A stretch of DNA of 64,000 bases from JTS-RE37 sp041744575 (GCA_041744575.1 JBGTKP010000045.1:76336-140335); one strand, 5' to 3'; counted from the stretch's first letter, positions 46,274 through 55,879 are shown. A program made the numbers and translations. Notes: generated by a model from the letters alone, not told the origin.

Positions 46274-47176
46274 CTATTTACTTTGAGCATCGGCAAGCTG
46301 TTTTGTATCTACATATTGCTGAAAACCGATAACTTTACCGTTACTAAGCGTCCAAAGATGAGCGGCCTGTGCATCGATTGTGGCTCCGTTTGCTTTTAGT
46401 TTGCCGTTGTATCGAAGGGTGGCAAGTACTTCGTCATTGGCCATTTCATGTAATTTTATATTTGCAAGGCTAAAAGTTTCATATTCCTCGCCAATTCTGT
46501 TGAATATTCCTTTCAATACGGCATCCGGACCTTTGTAGGGGTTACCATCGGCTAAGGCATTTCCTTCTGCTTCCATCCATACGACATTAGGATCTAACGA
46601 AGCAAGAACCGATGGAACATCGCCTGCTGAAAAAGATTGGTAAATCCCGTTGATGATTACCCTGTTGTCTTCTGGGTCGAGGTTATTCATAGCATCGATT
46701 TCCTGTAATGCCAAAACCATGGGTGCATTATCCCAATTTCCACTGGTACGCACTATTTTCCCATCCTTAAATTGCCCCGTCAAATGGATGGGAATCTTTA
46801 TTTTCTTGCCATTGGCTTTTAGGGTTCCTTCCCAATCGCCCCAAAAGTTGACCCAAGTATCACCTTTATCGGTTATGACCATTTCATATTCTTGACCCTT
46901 ATCCAGGAAACTACGATCGGCCAGGTTCGTAAGACTTTGAGTATGGAAATCAATCATTTCAGCAATTGAAAGGCCAACATCTGAACTATTGTTGAACGAT
47001 TTCGCGGTATCGGCATATTGTGCCGTCATTCCTTCCCAGTCTTTTTTATTGTAACTGTTTATGACCGATTTAAATGTGTCTATTTCTGGAGAGTTCTGTG
47101 TATAACGCTGTTTTTGGTTGCAGGCTGTAAATAAAATCATTACAAGACCTAATAGGATTACTTTTTTTTTCACGAG
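46274..47176 (-). CDS. Double NTF2-like (SnoaL-like) lipoprotein
   Basis: I start at the GTG at 47176 because it gives a textbook lipoprotein signal (KKKVILLGLVMILFTAC); a GTG at 47200 is 8 codons further upstream. Two NTF2-like cone-shaped domains follow: residues about 30-155 (FKSVINSYNKKDWEGMTAQY, WVNFWGDWEGTL, TSGNWDNAPM) and 160-300 (IINGIYQSFSAGDVPSVLAS, VVWMEAEGN, LWTLSNGKVIGFQQYVD). Such domains bind small hydrophobic ligands or act as cyclases/hydratases. It follows the decayed methyltransferase; probable role in a small-molecule pathway at the periplasmic face. Confidence 0.78.
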   Translation of the reverse strand, partial: LVKKKVILLGLVMILFTACNQKQRYTQNSPEIDTFKSVINSYNKKDWEGMTAQYADTAKSFNNSSDVGLSIAEMIDFHTQSLTNLADRSFLDKGQEYEMVITDKGDTWVNFWGDWEGTLKANGKKIKIPIHLTGQFKDGKIVRTSGNWDNAPMVLALQEIDAMNNLDPEDNRVIINGIYQSFSAGDVPSVLASLDPNVVWMEAEGNALADGNPYKGPDAVLKGIFNRIGEEYETFSLANIKLHEMANDEVLATLRYNGKLKANGATIDAQAAHLWTLSNGKVIGFQQYVDTKQLADAQSK

Positions 47177-47273
47177 TGTATTTCTAATTGTTATAACCAC
47201 GAAGTAGGGAATCCTTTGGTTTTAAGTTGAGTTAATATGAAATGCATACAGGCATTGACCGGGTTTCGAAAAA

Positions 47274-48038
47274 TTAGTTTGGAGATGAATACGCCATATC
47301 AGGTCGCATTTGACCTTCCACTATTTCATACTGCAGGAGGCTCGACTGAAAATCACCAAAGACTTCTCCCCATTTTTCTCCTAAAAGCGTGTTATTCTCC
47401 GCAATTTTAGTTTCATAATCTACCGCGTTTTTAGCGGCAATGGCAACCATATAGAAAGAGCCACGCGTACCGAAACCACTTTTGTAAGTACGATAATGAA
47501 CTTTTGATCCCTTGCTGTCGAAGAGTTGTTTGATTGCCAGAGCTTTTTCCCTGACGGAAGCTTCATTGGCCGGCGTGTAATGAAAATAGTGGAACTTCCT
47601 ATAGTCTTGCCCTTCGGGCGTTTGTGTCATACCCTCGGGCATATAACTTAGTTCTTCGTCCAAAACAATCACGTAGTCATGTTCTGTATCATAGCTTTTG
47701 TCCATTTCGTCAAACATTGCGCTCATTTCTCCCGGACCCATTTTTTCCGATAGGGTCTTGAAAGTTTCATAATTAATATCTGCCATGGAGGCGATTGGAC
47801 TCACCCATAAGTATCGATGGTCAACGGTATTGGTAACAATCATACCTGCCCCTTTAATACGGTGCTTTTTCAAATTGGCGGTCAAGTCCTTGCAGACTTT
47901 TTCATAAGATGCCACCATTGAAGGTTTTACCACATCTTCATGTACCCAAAAGGATTGAAGATTGTTGTCTTGGGCTTTCGCCAGATTTGCCGTTAACACG
48001 ATGGCCAATGCGATAATAATGGTCTTTGCTATTTTCAT
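47274..48038 (-). CDS. Secreted hypothetical protein, ABM-like
   Basis: A 254-residue protein with a signal peptide (KIAKTIIIALAIVLTANLAKAQ). The mature part has ABM-like patterns twice: QSFWVHEDVVKPSMVASYEK and FHYFHYTPANEASVREKALA. Length and layout match the product of 44686-45447, so the two may be paralogues. It lies between two NTF2-like lipoproteins and begins 34 bases downstream of the gene at 48073 (minus strand). Function unknown; ligand binding or stress-related oxygenase-like activity are possibilities. Confidence 0.6.
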   Translation of the reverse strand: MKIAKTIIIALAIVLTANLAKAQDNNLQSFWVHEDVVKPSMVASYEKVCKDLTANLKKHRIKGAGMIVTNTVDHRYLWVSPIASMADINYETFKTLSEKMGPGEMSAMFDEMDKSYDTEHDYVIVLDEELSYMPEGMTQTPEGQDYRKFHYFHYTPANEASVREKALAIKQLFDSKGSKVHYRTYKSGFGTRGSFYMVAIAAKNAVDYETKIAENNTLLGEKWGEVFGDFQSSLLQYEIVEGQMRPDMAYSSPN

Positions 48039-48072
48039 AATTCTTAGGTTTCAATTTTTTATGTTGGTCTAT

Positions 48073-48594
48073 TTATTCCATTACCGGGGGATTCAGGGTA
48101 TACCCCATTTGTTGTAAAAGGTCGAGTTCATTGAAGACCACATCTTCCCGAATCAATCTTCCTTTGCTGTCGAAATAGAATTGTGATAGTCCGTTGATCT
48201 TAACTTTCTTTCCGGTCGCCGCTATCTCTCCGAAAGTTCCTGTATGGGTACCCGAGGAAGTCCAATGAGTGAAAATAGCATTGTCCTTGACAATGGTGCT
48301 GTCTAATTTCACTGCCATATCAGGAAAACCTTTAAAAAATAGCGCCATGTGGGCCTTCATTTCATTTTGGGAGGTAGCTACAGTAACTCCGTTGAGGTTT
48401 CTGATAAAATCTTCGGTAGATATTTCGGTTAAATTGGAAATATCACCCTTGTTCCAGCAAGAATCCATATAGGTATTCAGCGTATTTAGGACCAAAGCTT
48501 CGTTGATTTGAATATCCCGCGATGATTTCTGTCCTCGGTCACACGATGTAATTGACAGCCAGAAAAGCAATGAAAAAAACAGGGATATTTTCAT
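48073..48594 (-). CDS. SnoaL-like (NTF2-fold) lipoprotein
   Basis: About 173 residues from the Met at 48594; the frame extends to 48648 but the lipoprotein signal (KISLFFSLLFWLSITSC) fixes the shorter start. One NTF2-like domain follows (LNTYMDSCWNKGDISNLTEI, ALFFKGFPDMAVKLDSTIVK, FTHWTSSGTHTGTFGEIAATGKKV), with GxxG and polyketide cyclase-type (SnoaL) features. It is the first gene of a minus-strand run ending at 44686. The divergent histidine kinase gene begins 172 bases away. Confidence 0.82.
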   Translation of the reverse strand: MKISLFFSLLFWLSITSCDRGQKSSRDIQINEALVLNTLNTYMDSCWNKGDISNLTEISTEDFIRNLNGVTVATSQNEMKAHMALFFKGFPDMAVKLDSTIVKDNAIFTHWTSSGTHTGTFGEIAATGKKVKINGLSQFYFDSKGRLIREDVVFNELDLLQQMGYTLNPPVME

Positions 48595-48765
48595 GTTAGT
48601 GCCAAATGTGTTATGAAGTAATTGATTTTCAGTACATGAAATATTCAATTCAGGACGAACGGATGCTTTTACTGTCCGAAGAGCGTTTTAAAATTATCGG
48701 ATATTGACTATAATGTTGTATATTTAACAAACAACCGTTTATCCCTAAGGTAACCAAACCATTAC

Positions 48766-50727
48766 ATGAGGTGCTTTTTCCTAAAGGCCGTATGTATTTA
48801 CATCTTTTCTTTTTTGGAATATGGGATTGGTTTTGCCCAAATTATCGACTTCGACCGCGAAAATCCCTACAAAAAGGTCTTTTTAGAAACTGATAATTTC
48901 GGCATATCTTATTTGGACATATTGGAGGAAGCCTATCCAAATGCCAAGTCCGACTCCCTAAAATTCTCGATACTTAATGATCTGGCGTATTATTGGCATA
49001 CCCGAAACCTGATCAAGGCCCTTGAGTTTACGGATGAGGGATTGCAATTGACATCCGCCAAAAAGGACACCTTGTGGCAAGGTCGATTTCAGATTACCCA
49101 AGGGGCGATATTGCTTAGAATGGAAAGGCTTGACGATGCCGAGCATGCGCTTGAAACTGCAAAAACCAAGGTGCATGAATCCGATTTTACCCATTTATAC
49201 ACCCAATTGGGCTATGTGTATGAGCGAAGGGGGAAATTGGGCCAAGCAGCTGATTACGCCCTGGAAGTTTTACAACTAGGGAAGAAATTGAATGACAATA
49301 GGGCTATTGCAATGGCCTATAGCGATTTAAGTAATTTGTTCTGGAAACAATCCAAATTCGAAGCGGGACTGGAGTACGGACTAAAATCGTTGGCAATTTT
49401 CGAGGAGCGGGGCATCAATGACCTGGATTATGATTTTACATTATTTGTCGTTGGGAATAACTATATGTCGTTGAAAGAATACCAAAAAGCCCTGAACTAT
49501 TTCCAACATTCCATCGCTATCGGCGAACGCTACGGCTTTTATAATAATTTGAGCGACGCGTATATGTATTTGCTCGACTTGTACGCATATCAAAATCAAT
49601 ATGAAAAGGCTGAAGAGGCTGGTGCCGCTGCCCTAAAATATGCAGAATTGCTCGATAATAATTTTATGGTCATGCGCAGTTGGCTGTCTATTGGAAAACT
49701 ACATAACCTGCAGGGAAAATATTCCAAGGCCATAGAGAGCCTTCAAAAAAGTATTACCATTGCCACTGACGAATTTGGGGATAATTTTTTTCTGAGCCAG
49801 GCCTACAGTGGTTTGGGCAAGGCATACGCAGGAAATCACCAATATCAGGAGGCTTATCAGGCCTTTGCGGAATATGACAAGTTTAAGGACGCCGTTTTTA
49901 CAGTGGAGGCCGATCAGCGCATCTCGCGGCTTCAGACTGAGTTCAAGGTCGCTGAAAAAGAAAGTACCATTCAATCCCAGATACATCTTATAAAAAAACA
50001 GAAGACCGTACAGATCTTAACGATTATCGTAGTTGTCCTTTTGGTCCTCTATGTGGTACTCTTATACAAAACGGTACGTAGCAATGCCAAAAAAAACAGG
50101 TTGTTGGAAAAGCAAAATGAGGAGAAAGAATTTTTACTCAAGGAAATACACCATAGGGTAAAGAATAATCTTGAAATCGTTTCGAGTCTGTTATTCTTGC
50201 AATCGTCACAAATCGATGACCCGAACATTCTCGAGGCCATGCAAAAAAGTCAGCAGCGGGTGCAGAGTATGAGCATGATCCATCAGAAATTGTATAAGGG
50301 GAAAAGTCTGGCTACCGTTGAAATGAAAGATTATTTTCAAAACCTGGGGAACTCTATTATCGATTCTTATGGAGCAGAAAAAAGAATAATGTTTGTCTGC
50401 AACATGGACCTACTGGAACTTGAAGTTGATATAGCAATACCGGTAGGATTGATAGTCAATGAACTGTTGACAAATTCAATGAAATATGCTTTTCCTAAGG
50501 ATGCCTTTGGGAAAGTTGAAATAAGGCTTGAAGAAGTTGGTTCTGTCTTGCATTTAAAAGTAGCCGATAATGGAATTGGAACAATGAGGGGAGAAAAGCC
50601 CGAAGGCACAGGTTTTGGCACCCAACTCATTGATCTGCTTACCAGGCAGTTGGATGGTAAAATGAAATTGACCGTACAAAACGGGACTTCGGTTTCCTTT
50701 GAATTTAAAATGAATAAGGCCGCCTGA
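48766..50727 (+). CDS. TPR-containing histidine kinase (HisKA_2 type)
   Basis: A 653-residue sensor kinase. A signal/hydrophobic start is followed by a tetratricopeptide-rich region (residues about 60-390, e.g. GYVYERRGKLGQAADYALEV), a transmembrane helix (about 420-440), then EIHHRVKNNLEIVSS with the phosphoacceptor His463, and a HATPase_c domain (VGLIVNELLTNSMKYAFP, VADNGIGT, GTGFGTQLI). TPRs would be outside or periplasmic and sense protein or peptide. The response regulator gene overlaps its stop by one base. Autophosphorylation and transfer to that regulator is the expected chain. Confidence 0.9.
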   Translation: MRCFFLKAVCIYIFSFLEYGIGFAQIIDFDRENPYKKVFLETDNFGISYLDILEEAYPNAKSDSLKFSILNDLAYYWHTRNLIKALEFTDEGLQLTSAKKDTLWQGRFQITQGAILLRMERLDDAEHALETAKTKVHESDFTHLYTQLGYVYERRGKLGQAADYALEVLQLGKKLNDNRAIAMAYSDLSNLFWKQSKFEAGLEYGLKSLAIFEERGINDLDYDFTLFVVGNNYMSLKEYQKALNYFQHSIAIGERYGFYNNLSDAYMYLLDLYAYQNQYEKAEEAGAAALKYAELLDNNFMVMRSWLSIGKLHNLQGKYSKAIESLQKSITIATDEFGDNFFLSQAYSGLGKAYAGNHQYQEAYQAFAEYDKFKDAVFTVEADQRISRLQTEFKVAEKESTIQSQIHLIKKQKTVQILTIIVVVLLVLYVVLLYKTVRSNAKKNRLLEKQNEEKEFLLKEIHHRVKNNLEIVSSLLFLQSSQIDDPNILEAMQKSQQRVQSMSMIHQKLYKGKSLATVEMKDYFQNLGNSIIDSYGAEKRIMFVCNMDLLELEVDIAIPVGLIVNELLTNSMKYAFPKDAFGKVEIRLEEVGSVLHLKVADNGIGTMRGEKPEGTGFGTQLIDLLTRQLDGKMKLTVQNGTSVSFEFKMNKAA

Positions 50728-51455
50728 TGGAGACACCGCCAAGAATTTTGATCGTTGAGGATGATATGATCATTGCGGCCAACATATCCTTACAACTCTC
50801 GAATTTGGGGTACGAGGTCATAGGAATTGAATCGCGTGGCGAAGAGGCCATTTCTCATGTCGAGACGAATGCGCCTGATATTATTTTGATGGATATCAAT
50901 CTAAAAGGAGCGTTGAACGGAATAGAAACAGTTGCGGCAATTCAGAAACTACATGATATCCCTGTAATCTATTTGACCGCAAACAGCGATGAGGCGACTT
51001 TTTCAAAGGCAAAGGAGACGCATCCATATGCTTTTATTTCAAAACCCTTTAATAAAATGGATTTACAGCGCACAATTGCGCTTGTAGGTATGCAGATACG
51101 CGAAAAAGGAACCGTTGAAAATGTTAGAGATATCGAAGTGATGATAGACCGCATCTTCGTTCGTCACAATGGTAAGATGGAAAAGTTACTCTTGACAGAT
51201 GTTCTATTCATAGAGGCAGATCGAAATTATTGCACATTGGTCACCAATACTGGCGATTATGTGCTTACAAGCACACTCAAGACGATGGAAGAAAAACTTC
51301 CCCGATCAACCTTTATACGTGTCCATAGATCTTTTATCATCAATTTATCGAAGTTGGATGTTTTGGTCGACGGTCATTTAGAGATTGGAAGAAAGGTAAT
51401 ACCAATAGCGAAACCGTATAGAGAACTATTAATGAGCCGTATTAACACAGTTTAG
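50727..51455 (+). CDS. LytTR-family response regulator
   Basis: A 242-residue regulator: receiver domain residues 6-122 with phosphoacceptor Asp56 (IILMDINLKG) and Lys in the last strand (FISKPFNKMDL), then a LytTR DNA-binding domain (146-238: LTDVLFIEADRNYCTLVTN, PRSTFIRVHRSFIIN). LytTR regulators bind promoter direct repeats. The start overlaps the kinase stop by one base (translational coupling). Target genes cannot be inferred, but the adjacent divergent NTF2/ABM run is the closest candidate. Confidence 0.92.
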   Translation: METPPRILIVEDDMIIAANISLQLSNLGYEVIGIESRGEEAISHVETNAPDIILMDINLKGALNGIETVAAIQKLHDIPVIYLTANSDEATFSKAKETHPYAFISKPFNKMDLQRTIALVGMQIREKGTVENVRDIEVMIDRIFVRHNGKMEKLLLTDVLFIEADRNYCTLVTNTGDYVLTSTLKTMEEKLPRSTFIRVHRSFIINLSKLDVLVDGHLEIGRKVIPIAKPYRELLMSRINTV

Positions 51456-51714
51456 GGTTGCGGCAGAACTTTTTGGCTTCTTGGGATGGGAGTGTAAATG
51501 CTAAAGTTGTAATAATAATTAGAAGGCACATTCAGGAGTAGGCCTGATTTTGAGAAAAAGTCGAATTAAATACCGTTCAAATTGTTTGATTGATCGGCAT
51601 TTTTGATTGCTAGCATTCCTGCTGCATGTTTTAATGTCGGAAAGTTCCTGTTTTCAAGGTTTTTGTTGACAATGGGACATATGATTCCCTGAGACTTTTG
51701 ACATCCTTTATCCC

Positions 51715-52620
51715 TTAGGCCGCTCGTTGTAGTTCTTCCTTGGCCGTGCGCCTTCCGATCTCCAAGGCATTGGCAGTATGGATACCAAAGAAGATCCAGA
51801 GGATCTCGTTGGCCTTGGTTCGGGCCTTGATTTTTTTCAGGTGGTAGTGTTCTTTCTCTTTCCCAAAGCTTCCCTCCAATCTACTGGCTCTTTCTTTGGT
51901 AATAGCACTTGCCAGTTGTCTGCGCTGTTTTTCGTGTTTGCCAGCTCTTCCCTTGCGCTTGAAGTCGGTATGAATGTCATAGCGGGTGGCAAACCTGCGA
52001 TTCTTGTTGGTGGCGTAGATAGCATCGGCTCCAGCCAATCGGGTTTTGACTTTGGTTAGACGTTGCGCCTTGAACACGGTATCCTGGAAACGATTGCCTT
52101 CGTGGAAGGCCTCGAAGCTTAAGTGTTCGATAAAACTGATTCCGTCGATCTGGAATTTGTTAACCTTGGCTCCAAATTCTACCGCTTTGGTTTCCTTACC
52201 CCGTACGATGGGTCGGATATAGTCCTTGTCCAGACTTACAATGCGGGCTTTGGGTTTTAGCCCCTTGTAAAAGTAAGCGTGCTGCTGGCTATAGATCTTT
52301 TTGGCTATGGCCCTTCTTCGGTGTTGATCCGTAGTCATTGTTATCTTGTGTTTCTTCTCCAGGCGGTCCAATTCATCGCTAAATTTTTTAAGCAGTAGCA
52401 GCAGGCTACGTGTCAGGGCTCTTTTCTTCTTCTTGGTCTTCCTTTTCATCTTACTATAGGATACGTAGCGTTTTTTCCATTTCAGGTACTTGCTGCGAGG
52501 CAATGGTACCCCTACTTGTCTGCAGATGGGTCCGATCAGATTATGGAGCCAGTCCACGCTCTCCCACAACAGTTTTATATTGGTAGGGTAGCGAAGATAA
52601 CTCTCTGAACCAAGTGGCAT
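51715..52620 (-). pseudogene. IS1182/IS5-like transposase, 3' part
   Basis: This 301-residue frame is the C-terminal part of the transposase: SESYLRYPTNIKLLWESVDW, a long basic helical linker, IVSLDKDYIRPIVRGKE, AGADAIYATNKNRRFATRYD and the late LEGSFGKEKEHYHLKK with the catalytic Glu. The true junction with the 5' part is near 52610: dropping one G in DATW gives DATCSESYLRYPTN, the usual sequence. So the gene is split by one base change. Confidence 0.82.
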
Positions 52621-53058
52621 CCATCACCAAAGAGTGCTTCTCTGCAATGTGGGGCGACCAATGTCCGTAGAAGGCCTGTTGTACTTTATCAATGTCTAGA
52701 TTTTTGGAAAGCTCGCAGCGGATCTCGCTGATGACCTTAAAGTTGGTAAGGCGATCCTCGCCCAGATAGATACCACAGAAAAATTGCCACTCCAGATTCC
52801 CGTTAAGCCCCTCCATGAGCCGCCGGTCGGAACATCCACCGTAGTGCTTGAGCAGCATAAGGGCAAGTTTGCCCTGCGGTGAAAAGATAGAGGCAGGGCC
52901 TTTTTTGGATCGCTTCAGCCCAAAGGATCTCACAAGATTCTCCCAGGGAACAGCCTGATAGATCTTTCCTAAATCGCTTCCAAGGAAACGCTGGTAAAAA
53001 ACATCAAATTGTTCACTTTGGGAAGAAAAGGAAAAGGTGTGTTGAAAATCGGATATTC

Positions 53059-53077
53059 CCTGCCTGCGGCAGGCAGG
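53059..53077. repeat. 19-base perfect palindrome, REP-like
   Basis: CCTGCCTGCGGCAGGCAGG: two 9-base complementary arms around a single G. It is GC-rich in an AT-rich context. It lies at the 5' end of the transposase frame, encoding PACRRQ-type residues. Similar short palindromes occur dispersed in many Bacteroidota genomes; only one copy is seen in this window. Confidence 0.75.
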
Positions 53078-53101
53078 TTCGTAATTTGTACATACTTGAA
53101 G

Positions 53102-53125
53102 ATTAAAAAAACCCCGTTTTTCGGG
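53102..53125 (-). terminator. Terminator-like structure at the IS right end
   Basis: On the minus strand CCCG-AAAAA-CGGG is followed by seven T residues, a short intrinsic-terminator layout, inside the N-terminal end of the transposase frame. A larger inverted pair AAAACCCCG / CGGGGTTTT (53108-53116 and 53141-53149) encloses it. It could protect the element from read-through from outside. Position argues that the transposase starts further downstream. Confidence 0.55.
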
Positions 53126-53174
53126 CTGTAGACTCATTTTCGGGGTTTTATTATATCTAAATATACAACTTATT

Positions 53175-53254
53175 TACCTGATAATCAAATATATATGCCA
53201 CTTCTGAACCTGCCTACCTGATAATCAAATATATATGCCACTTCTGAACCTGCC
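53175..53254. repeat. Perfect 40-base tandem direct repeat
   Basis: Two identical 40-base units (53175-53214 and 53215-53254) each beginning TACCTGATAATCAAATATAT and ending in GAACCTGCC, immediately right of the IS. The exact duplication suggests a recent event, either replication slippage or IS-related; each unit contains a GATAATC / ATATATG stretch. No coding content. Confidence 0.9.
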
Positions 53255-53331
53255 AAAGAAGGATGAGAATATGGAATTTCAAACATCTTTATAGCAACAT
53301 AGGCATTATAAGATAAGAAGTGCTACTGATT

Positions 53332-54840
53332 TTATAGATCAGCCGAAAGTACGCTCCATGTTTGGAGTTCACCCTCAGCAACCGGTTGTACTTGTCCATA
53401 GATAATAAATAGTTTGCCATTAAAAACAGCCATGGAATGAATGGTTTCCAATTCAGGGCTGGAAAGGTTGGTCAGTAATTCAGTAAATTCACCTGTATAG
53501 GTACTATAAACGCCTAGAAAAGGATCGCGATCTCGAAATCCCAAAGCTTCTACTTCTTCTTGTCCCGCGACAAAAATAAGGTTCTCAAACTTTCCGGTAT
53601 ATGTATAACTTAGTGCCCTGGATAGGCTTTCGATCTTAATATTGCCCGTTTTTAAATCGTAAATGTAAATTGTATTTTTTGAAGGTAGGGTAAGGAGGGC
53701 CGCTGTACCTCCAAAAACATACAGCTTATCGTTAACTATTTCTGCCCTTGCTCCGTATCGTGGTTCCGGCAGGGTTGCGATTTCCGTTAAATTTGAGGTA
53801 GCTTCTTCCCATTTAAAAATCTTATCACCAAACTGTTCATTAAGATCACCACCCACTACAATGATTTCTGAATCTATTACGGCCGATCCAAATCGCGAAA
53901 GAGAAATACCATAATTAGCTGAAGATGTAGGTTCGTTCAACAGATCAAGGTCGTATGTATTTACCCTTTGCCCACCAACCACCTTAAGTTGATTATTAAT
54001 AATATGAAGTTGCTTGGAAACAAAATCCGATTTAAAATATAATTTTTCTGTGACGGTACTATTGTCCAGGCTATACTTGATGATGCGTTCCGGAAGGCCT
54101 ATTTCATTAGCAAAAGCATCTTCCCTTGTCACTAAGAATATACTATTATCGCTGTAAGAACCTACCATTCCAGGAGCGCTACCGTCTATGTTGTTAGACT
54201 GAAAGGTGAAAGCTTCTGTAAACTCCAAAGTTCCTGCGGGTGCTGTCTTGTAGTCACTTGCCAGCTTTGGCACCAAGGAAATGACCATATTTGCGCCACC
54301 AATAAAAGAGATGATGCCCTCAATTTCGTTGTTGGCATTGAGCTTAAATTCAAGACCAGCACCAATACTGGCCAATTCGGTACTGCTTTCCTCTATAAAA
54401 TCGTAGGTATATGTGTTGGGTGAAACATAAAAATCCAACAACGTGCCCTGTGCATTTTCTGCCATTACCTCTATCTCATTGCCCTTCCTCCATTCCAAAC
54501 TTCCTTCAAATTCGGTAAGGACTCTTCCACTGATGGAGATGTCCTTACAAAACACCAATTCATCATCCCGCACATTAATATTACTGGAAATGTCGAATGA
54601 TCCAGAGGGATTAGTTAATACTGCTGAGTTAATTCTCCATATTTTACCGTTGGTAGAAGCAATAGTTTTAATCGTTATCTCCCGTTCCGCAGCCAATATA
54701 GCAGCAGGGTCCGTCAGGTCTGGTTCTTCTGTGTCAGGCAATTCTTCAACCGCATCCGCCGGTTTAATGAGTTCTTCTACACTACAATTGTAAAAGGATA
54801 AGGCACAAAGGAGCAGGCCGCAAAATAGTTTTGATCTCAT
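53332..54840 (-). CDS. Kelch-repeat-like lipoprotein
   Basis: A 502-residue protein with a lipoprotein signal (LFCGLLLCALSFYNC). An acidic proline-containing linker is followed by an N-terminal beta region, and from about residue 215 by several Kelch-like blades (NNQLKVVGGQRVNTYD, AVIDSEIIVVGGDLN, ARAEIVNDKLYVFGGTA, NLIFVAGQE), building a beta-propeller. The signal-Cys implies a surface or outer-membrane location. It stands alone between the IS and an unannotated 468-base gap. Kelch lipoproteins of Bacteroidota often have glycan-binding or adhesive roles. Confidence 0.8.
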   Translation of the reverse strand: MRSKLFCGLLLCALSFYNCSVEELIKPADAVEELPDTEEPDLTDPAAILAAEREITIKTIASTNGKIWRINSAVLTNPSGSFDISSNINVRDDELVFCKDISISGRVLTEFEGSLEWRKGNEIEVMAENAQGTLLDFYVSPNTYTYDFIEESSTELASIGAGLEFKLNANNEIEGIISFIGGANMVISLVPKLASDYKTAPAGTLEFTEAFTFQSNNIDGSAPGMVGSYSDNSIFLVTREDAFANEIGLPERIIKYSLDNSTVTEKLYFKSDFVSKQLHIINNQLKVVGGQRVNTYDLDLLNEPTSSANYGISLSRFGSAVIDSEIIVVGGDLNEQFGDKIFKWEEATSNLTEIATLPEPRYGARAEIVNDKLYVFGGTAALLTLPSKNTIYIYDLKTGNIKIESLSRALSYTYTGKFENLIFVAGQEEVEALGFRDRDPFLGVYSTYTGEFTELLTNLSSPELETIHSMAVFNGKLFIIYGQVQPVAEGELQTWSVLSADL

Positions 54841-55308
54841 ATTACAGAATTAACTCGTACAATTCAGCCTAAAAGTATAAAAAAACTGCTACCTAATGTT
54901 ATTATTCTTACAACGAGTAAGAATATATTGACCTGCTTATGCTGTAAAATAATACTATCATTAAAATTAAAATCCTGTAGATCATATGTTTACAGGGTTA
55001 ATAGTACTAAATGATACTATTTCAGTAGAGCCGGAGACGGCCGAGCAAAGAATGTCCTGTTTTGAGGTAAGGCTTATAGTAAGGCACCAAATATTGGTGC
55101 CAGGATTGGACTAGTTTGCTTTGTTGCGCACTTTTAAAATATGCTTCCAAGAGTTTTGTAAGGGTTCGTAATCAAGATTTGCCCATAGACATATATGATT
55201 TCTTGCTGTTTACGAATATGGGGGTATTCCATTTTTTTATGTCGATGAAGATGCCGTAGGGCAATAGTTGTCACTTCCATCCAGTTTCAAGAAGGCAAAA
55301 AAAGGCAA
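54841..55308. other. Intergenic region with small inverted repeat
   Basis: This 468-base gap holds no recognisable gene. A 7-base inverted repeat AATAGTA(N8)TACTATT is at 55000-55021, upstream of the Kelch lipoprotein gene (minus strand) at about 160 bases from its start, a possible operator. No terminator with a T tract is obvious. Confidence 0.4.
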
Positions 55309-55878
55309 TTACCAATGCCCTGTACCGGGGTTTCCTTTAAACGGCCCACAGAGGTCATTGGTAATCCATCCGGCATAGAAGCCACCCGGCTGGGGAATCA
55401 CTTTTTCTCCATTTAAATAGCAATCAACATATTGCGGATAAAACGCGAGATAATCGCCTAAGTGTGTATAGGGTTCAAATGGGATGGCGTACGACCATGC
55501 GATAGCTTGTTTCGGGGCAGATTTCAAGGCCCAATAGCTCGCTTCGCCTTTCCACTCACAAAAGGAAGTGCGCTTTGGTATGGGTGCCAAAAGGTCAAAG
55601 ACCACATCATCCGGTGGAAGGTAATAAGTGGGTGGACTAGCCGTTTCCAATAGCTCTAGAGTTTTATAGGAAAGGGCAAGTTGTACTCCGTTTGTTCGTA
55701 CTTCCACCTCTTTTTGAGAGGATATTAGGCCAGGGGGCCTGGGAAAATCCCATACGGAGCGTTGTCCCGGTTTCGGCATTTCGGCAAAGGCTGGGCGTTC
55801 CTTTCCAGTATACTGCCATTTCTTACGGCTTTTTAAAATCCAATCGGGCATTTTGTTTGCTTCGTAGTTCATGGTCAT
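55309..55878 (-). CDS. DUF427 domain protein
   Basis: About 189 residues from the ATG at 55878, one base after the stop of the DoxX-like gene; a longer frame to 55905 would overlap it. The DUF427 fold is clear: VEVRTNGVQLALSYKTLELLE, PTYYLPPDDVVFDLL, TSFCEWKGEASYWAL, YLAFYPQYVDCYLNGEKV. DUF427 proteins are small beta-barrels of unknown function, typically near oxidative or secondary-metabolite genes. Cytosolic. Tight coupling to the DoxX gene suggests a shared operon. Confidence 0.9.
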   Translation of the reverse strand: MTMNYEANKMPDWILKSRKKWQYTGKERPAFAEMPKPGQRSVWDFPRPPGLISSQKEVEVRTNGVQLALSYKTLELLETASPPTYYLPPDDVVFDLLAPIPKRTSFCEWKGEASYWALKSAPKQAIAWSYAIPFEPYTHLGDYLAFYPQYVDCYLNGEKVIPQPGGFYAGWITNDLCGPFKGNPGTGHW

Positions 55879-55879
55879 C

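Larger units (their letters stand above)
52541..53137 (-). pseudogene. IS1182/IS5-like transposase, 5' part
   Basis: This 198-residue frame is the N-terminal part (DVFYQRFLGSDLGKIYQAVPWENL, DUF772 segment, VMDAT). It ends in the frameshifted tail FRELSSLPYQYK. The first about 27 codons run through a 19-base palindrome (53059-53077) and a terminator-like stretch and show no conservation; no other ATG lies before the conserved part, so the start is uncertain. Confidence 0.82.
51715..53149 (-). mobile_element. IS1182/IS5-like insertion sequence, frameshifted copy
   Basis: The transposase sits in two overlapping minus-strand frames (52541-53137 and 51715-52620). The 5' part has the DUF772-like segment LALMLLKHYGGCSDRRLMEGLNGNLEWQFFCGIYLG, the 3' part has the DDE-type region ending in LEGSFGKEKEHYHLKK. 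A probable extra G within a GG pair near 52610 splits the frame. I could not define terminal inverted repeats with confidence, so the outer ends are provisional (51.7-53.15 kb). A hairpin at the right edge and a 40-base tandem repeat beyond it accompany the element. Confidence 0.72.

Noticed and set aside
53175..53254. CRISPR array
   Set aside because: Only two units, directly adjacent with no spacer and no cas genes.
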